The notes under the pieces: model-generated | What the model saw: only the letters and a program-made list of their open reading frames with translations | Database searches by the model: none | What the model was told of the DNA's origin: nothing | Shown: positions 18,677-29,640 of the stretch, piece after piece | Layout of the letters: each line of letters starts with the position of its first letter | Position numbering within the stretch: position 1 is the first letter of the stretch | Assembly: GCF_024345835.1 (NCBI RefSeq) | Contig: NZ_JAGQBW010000002.1 | Location: 173,196-237,195 of the forward strand | Direction of reading: 5' to 3' | Source of the DNA: Synechococcus sp. HJ21-Hayes | GTDB lineage: Bacteria > Cyanobacteriota > Cyanobacteriia > PCC-6307 > Cyanobiaceae | Length of the DNA stretch: 64,000 bases | Translations under genes and position numbers: made by a program

Positions 18677-18699
18677 GCGGCCCTTTGGGCCGCTTTTTT
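18677..18699 (+). terminator. Rho-independent terminator after psb27
   Basis: A perfect 7-bp GC stem (GCGGCCC / GGGCCGC) closes a TTT loop and is followed directly by six T residues. It lies 22 bp after the psb27 stop and faces the same direction. Confidence 0.9.
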
Positions 18700-18773
18700 A
18701 TTGGATTCTTTGACGGGAGGACGCTTGATCTGAGATCCTCTTTGTTTGTGCTCAGAAGCGGCCACGGGCCGCT

Positions 18774-20093
18774 GTGTCCTTGGCCAACGTTGTCGTCATC
18801 GGTGCTCAATGGGGTGACGAGGGGAAGGGCAAGATCACCGATCTGCTGAGCCGCTCCGCCGACGTGGTGGTGCGCTATCAGGGCGGGGTCAATGCCGGTC
18901 ACACCATCGTGGTGGACGACAAGGTGCTCAAGCTGCACCTGATCCCCTCCGGCATCCTCTATCCCGACACCGTCTGCCTGATCGGTTCCGGCACAGTGGT
19001 GGACCCGAAGGTGATGCTCGGCGAGCTGGACATGCTGGCCGAGAACGGCATCGGTGTGGCGGGCTTGCAGCTGGCCTCCACGGCCCACGTGACCATGCCC
19101 TACCACCGCTTGCTCGACCAGGCGATGGAGCAGCGCCGCGGCGACCGGCGCATCGGCACCACCGGCCGGGGCATCGGCCCCACGTACGCCGATAAATCCG
19201 AGCGCAATGGCATTCGCATCATCGACATTCTCGATGAAGCTCGCCTGCGGGATCGCCTGGCCGGGGTGCTGGCCGAAAAGAACGAGATTCTCACCAAGCT
19301 GTATGGCCTCGAGCCGCTCGATTTCGAGGCGGTGGTGGCCGAATACGTGGGTTACGGCCAGCGGCTCGCGCCCCACGTGGTGGACTGCACCCGGGCCATT
19401 CACCAGGCCGCCAGGGCCCGCAAGAACATCCTGTTCGAGGGTGCCCAGGGCACCCTGCTCGACCTCGACCATGGCACCTATCCCTACGTGACCTCCTCCA
19501 ATCCCGTCAGCGGTGGGGCCTGCATCGGTGCCGGCGTGGGACCCACCCTGATCGACCGGGTGATTGGGGTGGCCAAGGCTTACACCACCCGGGTAGGCGA
19601 GGGCCCCTTTCCCACCGAACTCGAAGGCAGCCTCAACGACCACCTCTGCGACCGGGGCGGTGAGTACGGCACCACCACCGGCCGCCGCCGCCGCTGCGGC
19701 TGGTTCGATGGCGTCATCGGCCGTTACGCCGTGGAGGTGAATGGCCTCGACTGCCTGGCGATCACCAAGCTCGATGTGCTTGATGAGCTCGATGAGATCC
19801 AGGTGTGCGTGGCCTATGAACTGGATGGCCACCGCATCGAGTATTTCCCCAGCAGCGCTGAGGACTTCGCCCGCTGTCAGCCCATCTTCGAGACCCTGCC
19901 TGGCTGGCAGTGTTCAACGGCCGATTGCCGCACCCTTGAGGAGCTGCCTGCCACCGCCATGAGCTACCTGCGTTTCCTGGCCGATCTGATGGAAGTGCCC
20001 ATTGCGATCGTGTCGCTCGGGGCCAACCGCGACCAGACCATCGTGGTGGAAGATCCGATTCACGGTCCTAAGCGGGCGCTCCTCAGCGTCTGA
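18774..20093 (+). CDS. purA: Adenylosuccinate synthetase
   Basis: A 439-residue GTP-dependent enzyme converting IMP and aspartate to adenylosuccinate in AMP synthesis. The N-terminal [16 protein letters not shown]-loop-like signature, the NAGHTIV segment near residue 42, the [14 protein letters not shown] loop near 128, and the arginine-rich [12 protein letters not shown] near 303 are all present. The start is GTG. The PfkB kinase gene follows after 31 bp and may be co-transcribed. Confidence 0.97.
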   Translation: MSLANVVVIGAQWGDEGKGKITDLLSRSADVVVRYQGGVNAGHTIVVDDKVLKLHLIPSGILYPDTVCLIGSGTVVDPKVMLGELDMLAENGIGVAGLQLASTAHVTMPYHRLLDQAMEQRRGDRRIGTTGRGIGPTYADKSERNGIRIIDILDEARLRDRLAGVLAEKNEILTKLYGLEPLDFEAVVAEYVGYGQRLAPHVVDCTRAIHQAARARKNILFEGAQGTLLDLDHGTYPYVTSSNPVSGGACIGAGVGPTLIDRVIGVAKAYTTRVGEGPFPTELEGSLNDHLCDRGGEYGTTTGRRRRCGWFDGVIGRYAVEVNGLDCLAITKLDVLDELDEIQVCVAYELDGHRIEYFPSSAEDFARCQPIFETLPGWQCSTADCRTLEELPATAMSYLRFLADLMEVPIAIVSLGANRDQTIVVEDPIHGPKRALLSV

Positions 20094-20124
20094 ACCCTGA
20101 GCCGGGTCTCCCCGTTCCACTCCC

Positions 20125-21117
20125 ATGACCTCCAAGAGCCTCGACGTTGTCGGTATCGGCAACGCCATTGTTGACGTGCTGGTGCAGGCGGATGACGACC
20201 TGCTCGATACCTTCGAGCTCACCAAGGGCACCATGGCCCTGGTGGATGCCGCCCAGGCCGAAACCCTCTACGCCAGCGTGGGCCCTGGCCTGGAAACCTC
20301 GGGGGGGTCTGCTGCGAACACCCTGGCGGGCATCGCCCAGCTGGGCGGGCGGGCCGGCTTCATCGGCCGGGTTCGCGACGACCAACTGGGCGGCATCTTT
20401 GCCCACGACATCCGCTCGGTGGGGGCCCGCTTCGAGACACCCGCTGCCACCACCGGCCCGTCTACGGCCCGCTGCCTGATCCTGGTGACCCCGGATGCCC
20501 AGCGCACCATGTGCACGTATCTGGGGGCCTCGGTAGGGCTGGATCCGGCCGATCTCGATCTGGAGATGGTGGCCCAAGCCAAGGTGCTCTACCTCGAGGG
20601 CTACCTGTGGGATAGCGACGAGGCCAAGGCGGCCTTCATCGCCGCGGCTGAGGTGGCCCGGGCCCATGGCGGCGAGGTAGCCCTGAGCCTCTCCGATGCC
20701 TTCTGCGTGGAGCGCCATCGCGACAGCTTCCTGGAGCTGGTGGATGGCCACGTGGACATTCTGTTTGCCAACGAGATGGAGATCACAGCGCTCTACAAGG
20801 CCAACAGCTTTGATGAGGCCGCCGAGCAGGTGCGCGGCCGCTGCAAGCTGGCAGCCCTCACCCGCAGTGAGCTGGGTTCATTGATCCTGAACGGCGTGGG
20901 CAGCCATGCCATTGAGCCCTTCAAGCTCGGCCCCTTGGTGGATACCACCGGTGCCGGCGATCTCTACGCCGCAGGTTTTCTGCATGCCTACACCCAGGGC
21001 CAGGACATCGCCGCCTGCGGCCGCCTTGGCTCGCTTTGCGCCGGCCAAGTGGTGACCCAGCTTGGCCCCCGTTCCCACGGCTCCCTCAAGGACCTGGTGG
21101 CCGCTCACCTCGGCTGA
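20125..21117 (+). CDS. PfkB-family kinase, adenosine-kinase-like
   Basis: A 330-residue ribokinase/PfkB sugar kinase. The N-terminal signature is GIGNAIVDVLV. The substrate-binding GGSAANTLAGIAQLGG lies near residue 55 and the catalytic anion-hole motif DTTGAGDLYAAGFL, with its base Asp, near 273. Cyanobacterial homologues are usually annotated as adenosine kinase, and the position after purA supports a purine-salvage role, but the substrate is not proven. Its 3' end overlaps cobK (convergent) by 13 bp. Confidence 0.87.
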   Translation: MTSKSLDVVGIGNAIVDVLVQADDDLLDTFELTKGTMALVDAAQAETLYASVGPGLETSGGSAANTLAGIAQLGGRAGFIGRVRDDQLGGIFAHDIRSVGARFETPAATTGPSTARCLILVTPDAQRTMCTYLGASVGLDPADLDLEMVAQAKVLYLEGYLWDSDEAKAAFIAAAEVARAHGGEVALSLSDAFCVERHRDSFLELVDGHVDILFANEMEITALYKANSFDEAAEQVRGRCKLAALTRSELGSLILNGVGSHAIEPFKLGPLVDTTGAGDLYAAGFLHAYTQGQDIAACGRLGSLCAGQVVTQLGPRSHGSLKDLVAAHLG

Positions 21118-21929
21118 ACTCCCTCCCCGGGATAGCCGAGCTGCTCGAGCAACTCGGCCATGGGCAGGCCCGGGGCTTCGCTGTCCGGTCGCCTCAGCAA
21201 CAGCAGCCGCAGCCCCAGCTCCTGGCTCACCTGGCGCCAGAGCTGCTCCGTGCGGCCTCCAGATTCACGGCACAACACCGTAGTGATCCGCCAATGGCGG
21301 CACAGGGCCTGCTCCAGCCGGCCATCACCGGGCCGCAGGCAGGCCAGGTGCCCGTCCGGTAAACCGGCGGACAGGGCCAGTTGCAAGCTGGTGGGGTTGT
21401 CGAGGATGCGGGCGTAGTGGGCGGCGGCATTGCTCCTGGCCATGGCCCCTGCCAAGTGCCGCGAACCAATGGCCAAAAGCAGGCGGTCACCCCCTAAGTC
21501 CAGCTGAGTCAACGACTCCAGCCCGTCCAGTAGCACGGGGCTGGCAGGAAGGGATCGCGGGCTGGAGTCCAGGCGGGGTCGCTCGAGCCGCAGCAGGCGT
21601 TGACCGGACGCCTGGCAGGCCTGGCGCAGCTGCACGCTGATCAGGCAGGCAAAGGGATGGGTGGCATCCACGACCCAGCGAAACCCAGGTGGAGCCTCCA
21701 GGATCCCGGTGATCGCCTCTGGGCCGGCGAGGGCTCCTGGGCAGAGCTCCAGGCCCGGTTGCGGTCTGTAGGCCCGGGCCGCACTGGCCTCCACCACGCT
21801 CACCCGCAGCTGCCAGCCGCGACGCAGCAGCTCCCCCGCCAGGGACGGACCCTCGCCGGTGCCGCTGATCAGCCAGATACGCCCCGGCTGGGCAGCGCTG
21901 GCCCCCTGGCCTAAATGCGGGCGGTGCAT
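21105..21929 (-). CDS. cobK: Precorrin-6A reductase
   Basis: A 274-residue CobK/CbiJ enzyme, reducing the corrin ring of (cobalt-)precorrin-6A during cobalamin-type cofactor synthesis. N-terminal WLISGTGEGPSLAGELL is the NADPH-binding loop. VDATHPFACLISVQLRQAC near residue 90 is the family signature, and the late VLCRESGG precedes the C-terminal half. Picocyanobacteria make pseudocobalamin, so this gene fits the lineage. Start choice among nearby codons is uncertain. Confidence 0.9.
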   Translation of the reverse strand: MHRPHLGQGASAAQPGRIWLISGTGEGPSLAGELLRRGWQLRVSVVEASAARAYRPQPGLELCPGALAGPEAITGILEAPPGFRWVVDATHPFACLISVQLRQACQASGQRLLRLERPRLDSSPRSLPASPVLLDGLESLTQLDLGGDRLLLAIGSRHLAGAMARSNAAAHYARILDNPTSLQLALSAGLPDGHLACLRPGDGRLEQALCRHWRITTVLCRESGGRTEQLWRQVSQELGLRLLLLRRPDSEAPGLPMAELLEQLGYPGEGVQPR

Positions 21930-21961
21930 CAGGATGTGGCCCCTTGCCGTTGCCTGGTCCT

Positions 21962-22456
21962 GTGAACCATTGCTTGCTGGAGGTGGAGGTGCTGGAGGCG
22001 CCCCAGGTGCGCTACACCCAGGACAACCAGACTCCAGTGGCGGAGATGGCCGTGCAGATGGATGGCCTCCGCCCCGATGATCCCCCGGGCCAGCTCAAGG
22101 TGGTGGGCTGGGGCAACCTCGCCCAGGACCTGCAGAACCGCGTTCAAGTGGGTCAGCGCCTGGTGGTGGAGGGGCGGTTGCGCATGAACACCGTGACCCG
22201 CCAAGACGGGGTCAAGGAGAAGCGGGCTGAGTTCACCCTGGCCCGCCTGCCTCCCCTGGGAGCTGTCACCCCCAGAGGCCTCCCAACGCCTGGAGCAGCG
22301 AGCCAGCCCAGGCCCGCTGCTCCGGCACCGGTTCGCGCTGCTGCTTCAGCCCCTGCACCTGCTGCACGGGCTGTTACGGCCCCGGAGCCACCCACCTGGA
22401 ACACCTCGCCTCTGGTCCCCGACCTCCCGGACGGGGACGACGAGATTCCCTTCTGA
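21962..22456 (+). CDS. ssb: Single-stranded DNA-binding protein
   Basis: A 164-residue SSB. It has an OB-fold of about 100 residues (NHCLLEVEVLEAPQVRYTQ, then LKVVGWGNLAQDL and QRLVVEGRLRMNT), a Pro/Ala-rich flexible linker, and the acidic C-terminal tip DGDDEIPF that recruits replication and repair partners. The GTG at 21962 gives MNHCLLEVEV as in relatives; an upstream TTG would add six residues. Confidence 0.92.
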   Translation: MNHCLLEVEVLEAPQVRYTQDNQTPVAEMAVQMDGLRPDDPPGQLKVVGWGNLAQDLQNRVQVGQRLVVEGRLRMNTVTRQDGVKEKRAEFTLARLPPLGAVTPRGLPTPGAASQPRPAAPAPVRAAASAPAPAARAVTAPEPPTWNTSPLVPDLPDGDDEIPF

Positions 22457-22470
22457 TCCCACGCCAGTGA

Positions 22471-22677
22471 TCAGGTCAGCGTCTGGCTGGCCTGATCCAG
22501 CAGTTGTCCCAGTTCCCGCTCCAGGGCGGCTAGATCCAGCCGCAGCTCGGGCCACTGGCCGGCATCGATCTGTTGCAGCAGCCAGAGGCGATCGGCACTG
22601 AGTTGGTCGAGCAGCTCGCAGGTTTCCAGGCTGGCCGGATCACGATCCTGCGCCCCGTTCACCGAAGATGGCGCCAT
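22471..22677 (-). CDS. Small hypothetical helical protein
   Basis: A 68-residue frame rich in Leu, Asp and Gln (ETCELLDQLSADRLWLLQQ, DLAALERELGQLLDQ), predicted fully helical and soluble. No family was recognised. Its ATG at 22677 shares CATG with the ATG of the divergent DUF2854 gene; a GTG five codons downstream is the alternative start. The amphipathic pattern looks protein-like. Confidence 0.5.
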   Translation of the reverse strand: MAPSSVNGAQDRDPASLETCELLDQLSADRLWLLQQIDAGQWPELRLDLAALERELGQLLDQASQTLT

Positions 22678-23242
22678 GCTTTCCATCGCTTCCCCCGGCA
22701 GCCTAGTCACCCTGGCTGGCGCGGCTCTCTCCGTTATCGGCTGGATCGGCTACGCCACCGAGAACCCAAACCTCAGCCTGCCCACGATCTTCTACGGGAT
22801 TCCGATCCTGCTGGGGGGCCTTGCCCTCAAGTCGTCTGAGTTGCCGCCGGCGGAGTTGCTGCCCCCCGCCCCCGGGGCCGTAGCCCTGCGCAACGCCCCC
22901 GCCAGCCAGACCCTCCGCAAGCTGGTGAAGGACGTGACCCGCTGGCGCTACGGCCAGAAGGCACACCTCGAGAGTTCCCTGGAGGCCCTCAAGCTCTGGG
23001 ACGAGGACGCCCCACCCCAGCTGATCAGCGTGCGGGAGTTGGACGAAAACGGCTACGGGGTGGCCCTGCTGTTCCGCTGTGAGCGGGTGCCAGCTTCCCG
23101 CTGGCACGACAAGCGGGACCGGCTGGGCCGCTTCTTCGACAAGGGCCTGCAAGCCCGGCTCAGTGAGCCGGGCCGGGGCGAGTTGCTGCTGGAGCTGTTG
23201 CCCCAGGCGCCGCTCGCCGCCAGCCTGGATTCGGCCTCCTAG
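22676..23242 (+). CDS. DUF2854 membrane protein
   Basis: A 188-residue protein of the DUF2854 family found in cyanobacteria and plant plastids. It has two closely spaced hydrophobic segments near residues 8-27 and 38-55 ([34 protein letters not shown]). A Pro-rich linker and a soluble C-terminal domain follow, with [19 protein letters not shown] and [19 protein letters not shown]. Function is unknown; a membrane role is inferred only from topology. argB follows ~50 bp downstream. Confidence 0.82.
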   Translation: MLSIASPGSLVTLAGAALSVIGWIGYATENPNLSLPTIFYGIPILLGGLALKSSELPPAELLPPAPGAVALRNAPASQTLRKLVKDVTRWRYGQKAHLESSLEALKLWDEDAPPQLISVRELDENGYGVALLFRCERVPASRWHDKRDRLGRFFDKGLQARLSEPGRGELLLELLPQAPLAASLDSAS

Positions 23243-23294
23243 TTCGGCCCCTGCCCTCCTTACACCCAGCCCTGGCCTTCCCGCCCTTTCAGCC

Positions 23295-24209
23295 TTGAGT
23301 CACGATCCAGCCATCTCCACCTCTGGTACCACCAGCGCTTCCGACACCCTGCGGGTTTCAGTGCTGAGCGAGGCGCTGCCCTACATCCAGCGCTTTGCTG
23401 GCCGCCGAGTCGTGGTGAAATATGGCGGGGCGGCCATGGTGCGCGAAGACCTTCGCGATGCCGTGTATCGCGATCTGGTTCTGCTGGCCTCGGTGGGGGT
23501 GCAGCCGGTGGTGGTGCACGGCGGTGGTCCCGAGATCAACGACTGGCTCGGCCGGCTCAACATTGAGCCCGAGTTCCGCAACGGCCTGCGGATCACCACG
23601 CCCGACACCATGGACGTGGTGGAAATGGTGCTGGTTGGGCGCGTAAACAAGCAGATCGTGAATGGCCTAAATCGTCTCGGGGCGCGGGCCGTGGGCCTGT
23701 GTGGCAGCGATGGCGCGCTGGTGCAGGCCCGCACCTACGGCGATGGCTCCAACGGGCTGGTAGGTGATGTGGCAGCCGTGGATCCGGCGGTGCTGTTTCC
23801 CCTACTGGATGCCGGCTATATCCCGGTGATCTCCAGCGTGGCCGCCAATGCCGATGGCCAGGCTCACAACATCAACGCCGACACCGTGGCAGGGGAACTG
23901 GCCGCTGCCCTACAGGCTGAAAAACTGATCCTGCTCACCGATACCCCGGGCATCCTGCGGGACCGCGAGGATCCCAGTTCGCTGATTCGGCAGGTGAGCC
24001 TCTCAGCAGCCCGGGAGCTGATCGAATCCGGGGTGGTGGCCGGCGGCATGACCCCCAAGACCGAGTGCTGCATCCGGGCCCTGGCCCAGGGGGTGGCCGC
24101 AGCCCACATCGTGGATGGTCGCACCCCCCACGCCCTCCTGCTGGAGGTGTTCACCGATGCAGGCATCGGCACCATGGTGGTGGGCAGCTCGCGGTTTGCC
24201 GGCGTCTGA
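23295..24209 (+). CDS. argB: N-acetylglutamate kinase
   Basis: A ~304-residue amino-acid kinase performing the second step of arginine synthesis. The VVKYGGAAM lysine motif near residue 40, [16 protein letters not shown] near 70, and the C-terminal [14 protein letters not shown] and TDTPGIL segments are all standard. In cyanobacteria this enzyme is the target of PII-mediated relief of arginine inhibition. The frame runs upstream into DUF2854, but TTG 23295 (MSHDPAIST...) places the conserved [16 protein letters not shown] near the start. Confidence 0.95.
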   Translation: MSHDPAISTSGTTSASDTLRVSVLSEALPYIQRFAGRRVVVKYGGAAMVREDLRDAVYRDLVLLASVGVQPVVVHGGGPEINDWLGRLNIEPEFRNGLRITTPDTMDVVEMVLVGRVNKQIVNGLNRLGARAVGLCGSDGALVQARTYGDGSNGLVGDVAAVDPAVLFPLLDAGYIPVISSVAANADGQAHNINADTVAGELAAALQAEKLILLTDTPGILRDREDPSSLIRQVSLSAARELIESGVVAGGMTPKTECCIRALAQGVAAAHIVDGRTPHALLLEVFTDAGIGTMVVGSSRFAGV

Positions 24210-24213
24210 ACCC

Positions 24214-25326
24214 GTGAGCGATCCGTCGGTCGACACCCTGTTAGAAGGCCCCCGCAGGGCCCTCGAATGCGGTGAGTACGGCCGCTGCCTCCAGCTGCTG
24301 GAGCCCCTAGCTCAGGCCCACGGACCCTCCACGCGCCTGGGGGGCACCCTGCGCCTGCTGATGGCCACGGCCCAGATGGGCCAGGGCGACAGCGCCGCTG
24401 CCGCCGCCACGTGCCGCAGCTTGCGGGCCTGCCGTGACGCCACCCTCCGGGCCCAGGCCAAGGAGTTGCAGGATGTGCTCGAAGCACCGGCCCTGGAGCG
24501 CCCCCGGGAATGGTCCATGACCCTGCCCAGCCTCGGGGAGATGCAATCCCTCGAGGGCGACTTCAAGGCCATGGCCCGCCGCAGGCGACGGGACAAGCCG
24601 GCGCCGCCGCCGCCACCCCCCACCGGTCCCACCCAGGCCCCCTGGGGCTTTGCCCTGGTGGCCGTGGTTCTGCTGGCCCTCACCGCCCTGCTCGGGGGCT
24701 GTGTCCAGCTTGAAACCAGTCTGCGCTTTCCCGCCCCTGGGCGCCTCCAGCTCTCCCAGAGCAGCCTCTCGGCCACCTCCCGCCCGCTGCCCTGGCAGCA
24801 GCAATTGGGGAGGAGCCTCCGGGACAGCCCCTTCCACATTCAGCAGCGCGAGGGCTTGCAGACCCTGCAGGCGCCGGTGCTCCCGGCCCCTCAGGCCCTT
24901 GCTTTGCTGAAGCGCAGTGTGAACACCGCCGCCAACCTGGCAGGCCTGGAGTTGCCCGATCCCGTGCTGCAACTGCAGGAGCGCAACTGGCTGCTGGGGG
25001 TGCGTCAGACCCTGCAGCTCGCCATTGATCTGCGGCCTGTGCAGGCCCTACCGGGCCTGGAGTTGGCCATCAACCTAGAGCCGATGGGAGCCGCTGCCGT
25101 GCGTCAGGCTGAGCCCCTGGCCGTGGCCCCCAAGGGCCCCACCGGGCAGCGGCGGCTGCGCTGGGTGTTGCAGCCCGGTGCCCTGAATCGGCTGGAGGCC
25201 AGCAGCTGGCGCTGGAGTCGTCTGGGGGTGGGGGCCGTAGGCATTGCCTTGCTGCTGGCTCTAGCCCTGATGCTCCAGCAACTGCGCATCAGGCTGGGAT
25301 TTGGCCTGCCCCAGCTGCCGGCCTAG
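24214..25326 (+). CDS. DUF3153-type protein with central lipobox/membrane segment
   Basis: A 370-residue cyanobacterial protein. The N-terminal ~110 residues are TPR-like (EGPRRALECGEYGRCLQLL). A Pro run follows, then a hydrophobic stretch ending LLALTALLGGCVQLETSLRF, whose LGGC resembles a lipobox but lies internally. An extracytoplasmic region and a final membrane helix near residue 340 complete it. The C-terminal two thirds match the DUF3153 layout. GTG 24214 sits 4 bp after the argB stop. The internal lipobox raises the possibility of a downstream start for the secreted portion. The 3' end overlaps priA. Confidence 0.7.
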   Translation: MSDPSVDTLLEGPRRALECGEYGRCLQLLEPLAQAHGPSTRLGGTLRLLMATAQMGQGDSAAAAATCRSLRACRDATLRAQAKELQDVLEAPALERPREWSMTLPSLGEMQSLEGDFKAMARRRRRDKPAPPPPPPTGPTQAPWGFALVAVVLLALTALLGGCVQLETSLRFPAPGRLQLSQSSLSATSRPLPWQQQLGRSLRDSPFHIQQREGLQTLQAPVLPAPQALALLKRSVNTAANLAGLELPDPVLQLQERNWLLGVRQTLQLAIDLRPVQALPGLELAINLEPMGAAAVRQAEPLAVAPKGPTGQRRLRWVLQPGALNRLEASSWRWSRLGVGAVGIALLLALALMLQQLRIRLGFGLPQLPA

Positions 25327-27638
25327 AGCTCCAGCGGATCGGGGTCGATCGCCAGGCTCACCTCCCTGGGCAGGCCGGCCCTCAACTCCGCCTCCTGGGG
25401 GAGGGGCAGGTTGCCGCTGGTAGGGCCGTGCAGCAGCAGCTGCCAGCGGCTGCGCCCCGCCACCCGGGCTACCGGTGCCGGCGCCGGACCGATCAGCAAC
25501 CAGTTGGCGGCCTGCACCGCCGGTCGCAGGCGTTCCGCCAGGGCGGCCGCCGCTGTGGCGGTTCCACCGGGAGATGGTCCCGCCAGCCGCCGCAGGCAGG
25601 CACGGCTGAAGGGCACCAGGGCCGCGGAGCGCCGCAGCTGCAGTTCCTCCTCCAGGAAGGCTTCGTAGCGGCCGTCCACCAAATGGCGGATCACGGGGTG
25701 ATCCGGGCAGTAGGTCTGCACCAGCACCTCCCCCGGACGATCCCCCCGGCCTGCCCGTCCGGCCAGCTGTAGCAGCAGCTGCAGGCTCTGCTCGCCGGCC
25801 CGCAGGTCAGGGCGATGCAACAGGCCGTCTGCCGCCAGCACCGCCGCCAAGGTCACGTCGGGGAGATCCATTCCCTTGGCCAGCATCTGGGTTCCCACCA
25901 ACACATCGGCTTCGCCAGAGGCAAATTGCTCCAGCAGTCGCCTGTGGCCGTCGCGGCCACGGGTGGTGTCGCGGTCGAATCGCAGCAGGCGCAGGCCCTC
26001 CAACTCGCTCTCGAGCTGCTCCATCACCCGCTGGGTGCCGGCGCCGAAGGGCTTGAAAGCCGTGGAGCCGCAGTGGCCGCAACGCTCAGCGATTTGCTCA
26101 CGGTGGTCGCACCAGTGGCAGCGCAGCCACTCCCGGCCGCCTTTCTGGCGATGCACCGTGAGGGCCACATCGCAGTGGGGGCACTGCACCACCTCGCCGC
26201 AGCTGCGGCAGCTCAGAAAGCTGCTGTAACCCCGCCGCGGCACCAGCACCACCGCTTGCTCCCCCCGGTCCTTGAGGGTTTCGAGCCGCTCCATCAGTGG
26301 CCGGCTAATCAAGCGTCGATGGCCTTCCGCCAGTTCCTGGCGCATGTCCACCAGCCTCACCGGAGGCAGGGGCCGACTGCCGATGCGCTGGGGCAGCCGC
26401 AGCAGCCAACAGGCGGGCTCGGGCCCCTTGCAGGCCAGCCATGTTTCCAATGAGGGCGTGGCGCTGCCCAGCAGCAACTTGGCCCCGCAGCGCTGGGCCC
26501 TCAACCTGGCTACGTCCCGAGCGTGATAGCAGGGCATGGGGCTGTCCTGCTTGTAGGAGCTGTCGTGTTCCTCATCCAGCACGATCAGGCCCAGCTCGGC
26601 CATGGGCAGGAACACCGCTGAACGGGTGCCCACCACCACCAGCGGGCGGCCTGCACCAGCGCTGAGGCAGCGGCGCCAGGTGGCGATGCGCTGCCCCTCG
26701 CTGCAACCCGAGTGATACTCGAGCACCTGGTCGCCAAAGCGGCTGCGGCTGCGGTCAAGCAGTTGGGGGATCAGGCCGATTTCCGGGGTGAGCAGCAGCA
26801 CGCTGCGGCCCGCCTGGAGCTCCTGGGCGGCGGCCTGCAGGTACACCTCGGTTTTGCCGGCGCCGGTGACGCCCCAGAGCAGCAGGGTCTGACCCGCTGG
26901 GGCCTGCGCAATGGCCGCTAGGGCCCGGGCCTGATCGGCGGTAAGGCTGCGGGCGTTGTCCAGGGGCAGCACAGTCGGCAGGCGGCTTCCAGGGCTGCTC
27001 TGGACCTCCGCATCGGTGAGGGTGCGCCGTCGTACCCGGCCGCGCCGCTCCAGGCCCTCCACCACGGCCCGGCTGATGCCGGGATGCTGTGTCAGCTCGC
27101 TCAGCCAGGCGGTTCCTCCCTGCTCCAGCAGGATCACCAGGGCCTGGGCCTGGCGATCGGTGAGGCTGGCTGGCTCAAGCTGACTGTGGTCCCAGTCGGG
27201 TATGGCTTCCACGCGGATGCGCCGCCGGGGCTGCTGAGAGGCCCGTGCCGCGCGCTGGCCCAGCCAACCTGGCGGCAGAGCAGCCTTGAGGGTGCGGAAG
27301 CGGCTGGTATGGCACTGCTCAGCCACGGCCGTGATCAGCGCCTGCCAGCCTGGATCCACCGCGGCGCTCTGGTGCAGCCCCTCGATGGCCACCAGTTCCT
27401 TGCCCTCAAGGGCAGCCGGCAGCAGAGGCAGAGTGTCCACCACCAGGCCGATGTGGCGCCGTCCCCGCAGCCGCAGGCGCACCAGATCGCCGCTGCCCAC
27501 AGCCAGCCGCTGTGGGTTGGCATAGGTGAACACCTGGCCCTCGCGGCCGGCCTCCAGCCACACTTGAAGCCAGGCTGCAGCCTCTTCGGAAGTTGGCGGG
27601 TTGGACGGTTCCGCTGGCTGCAACCTTGCAAAGCTCAC
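25323..27638 (-). CDS. priA: Primosomal replication restart helicase PriA
   Basis: A 771-residue superfamily 2 helicase that reloads the replisome at stalled forks. The N-terminal 3'-DNA-binding region contains FTYANPQRLAVGSGDLVRLRLRGR. Walker A is GVTGAGKTEVYL, near residue 250, and the DEEH box is in GLIVLDEEHDSSYKQ. Paired zinc-binding cysteines (CRSCGEVVQCPHCDVAL, CHWCDHR, CGHCGS) lie between the helicase lobes. Motif V/VI segments LVGTQMLAKGMDLPDVTL and LAGRAGRGDRPG are intact. The start is GTG. Confidence 0.95.
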   Translation of the reverse strand: MSFARLQPAEPSNPPTSEEAAAWLQVWLEAGREGQVFTYANPQRLAVGSGDLVRLRLRGRRHIGLVVDTLPLLPAALEGKELVAIEGLHQSAAVDPGWQALITAVAEQCHTSRFRTLKAALPPGWLGQRAARASQQPRRRIRVEAIPDWDHSQLEPASLTDRQAQALVILLEQGGTAWLSELTQHPGISRAVVEGLERRGRVRRRTLTDAEVQSSPGSRLPTVLPLDNARSLTADQARALAAIAQAPAGQTLLLWGVTGAGKTEVYLQAAAQELQAGRSVLLLTPEIGLIPQLLDRSRSRFGDQVLEYHSGCSEGQRIATWRRCLSAGAGRPLVVVGTRSAVFLPMAELGLIVLDEEHDSSYKQDSPMPCYHARDVARLRAQRCGAKLLLGSATPSLETWLACKGPEPACWLLRLPQRIGSRPLPPVRLVDMRQELAEGHRRLISRPLMERLETLKDRGEQAVVLVPRRGYSSFLSCRSCGEVVQCPHCDVALTVHRQKGGREWLRCHWCDHREQIAERCGHCGSTAFKPFGAGTQRVMEQLESELEGLRLLRFDRDTTRGRDGHRRLLEQFASGEADVLVGTQMLAKGMDLPDVTLAAVLAADGLLHRPDLRAGEQSLQLLLQLAGRAGRGDRPGEVLVQTYCPDHPVIRHLVDGRYEAFLEEELQLRRSAALVPFSRACLRRLAGPSPGGTATAAAALAERLRPAVQAANWLLIGPAPAPVARVAGRSRWQLLLHGPTSGNLPLPQEAELRAGLPREVSLAIDPDPLEL

Positions 27639-28189
27639 AGGGGTTTCTTAAGATGAGCTTGTTGAGCAGTCCATAGGGCTGTAGTCGGAACCAGGCAAAG
27701 TTCCGTCCAGCGGGAAGATCAGAGGTTGGCCAGGCCTGTCCTGCGCACCCGATCTGCGACCACCCCTGACAGCGATGCCTGGGCCCTTGCCCACACTCGG
27801 TCTACTCGTTTCGGTTCAGCCCCCGGTTTCGCCACGACGGGTTCACTCCACACCTGAGAGGTCGGCCCTACGGGCCCGCGTTTTCACCACGCTTGTTCCA
27901 GGTTGGGTTTATCCCCTACGGCTTGCCTTCAACTTGCACTCCCCCAGTCCGTGCCCTCCGCTTGGACAGGTCACATCGGGTCCTGGCCCTGTCCGGCCAC
28001 GCCCTGCGGCCATCGCACGTTGCTCTCGCTGAATCGTTGACCATCGCCTCCGCGTCTGCTGCTCCCCATCCACTGCTGTTTCAACGTCACGGTTGTCCGC
28101 TGCTGCCTCCGCACCAGTTCTTCGCCGCGCCCCCTGAGATTTCCGGCATACGCCCCCCTAGCCCTAACGCCGCCATCCCCGAGCTTCCT
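27639..28189. other. Long gap upstream of sigA
   Basis: A 551-bp intergenic stretch between the divergent priA and sigA starts. Its composition is less structured and richer in T and pyrimidine runs than the flanks (TCGTTTCGGTTCAG, TTGGGTTTATCCCCTACGG). No protein-like frame, tRNA, known riboswitch or clear hairpin was found. It presumably holds both promoters and a long sigA leader. The sigA frame is open back to 27893 but reads as low-complexity residues there. Confidence 0.6.
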
Positions 28190-29569
<1,380 letters not shown>

Positions 29570-29572
29570 AAG

Positions 29573-29606
29573 CCCGGTCGGCCCGGGGCTCCCCGGGCCG
29601 ACCGGG
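29573..29606 (+). terminator. Hairpin after sigA
   Basis: A perfect 16-bp inverted repeat (CCCGGTCGGCCCGGGG / CCCCGGGCCGACCGGG) with only CT between the arms begins 4 bp after the sigA stop. There is no U-tract, so it may act as a factor-assisted terminator or a 3'-stabilising structure rather than a classical intrinsic terminator. Confidence 0.75.
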
Positions 29607-29640
29607 CGATGCATGAAATGATCGTGCAGATGCCTCTGGG

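Noticed and set aside
18564..19832. 422-codon minus-strand open frame opposite purA
   Set aside because: It overlaps purA and part of psb27, with Gly/His-rich low-complexity translation; rejected as a shadow.
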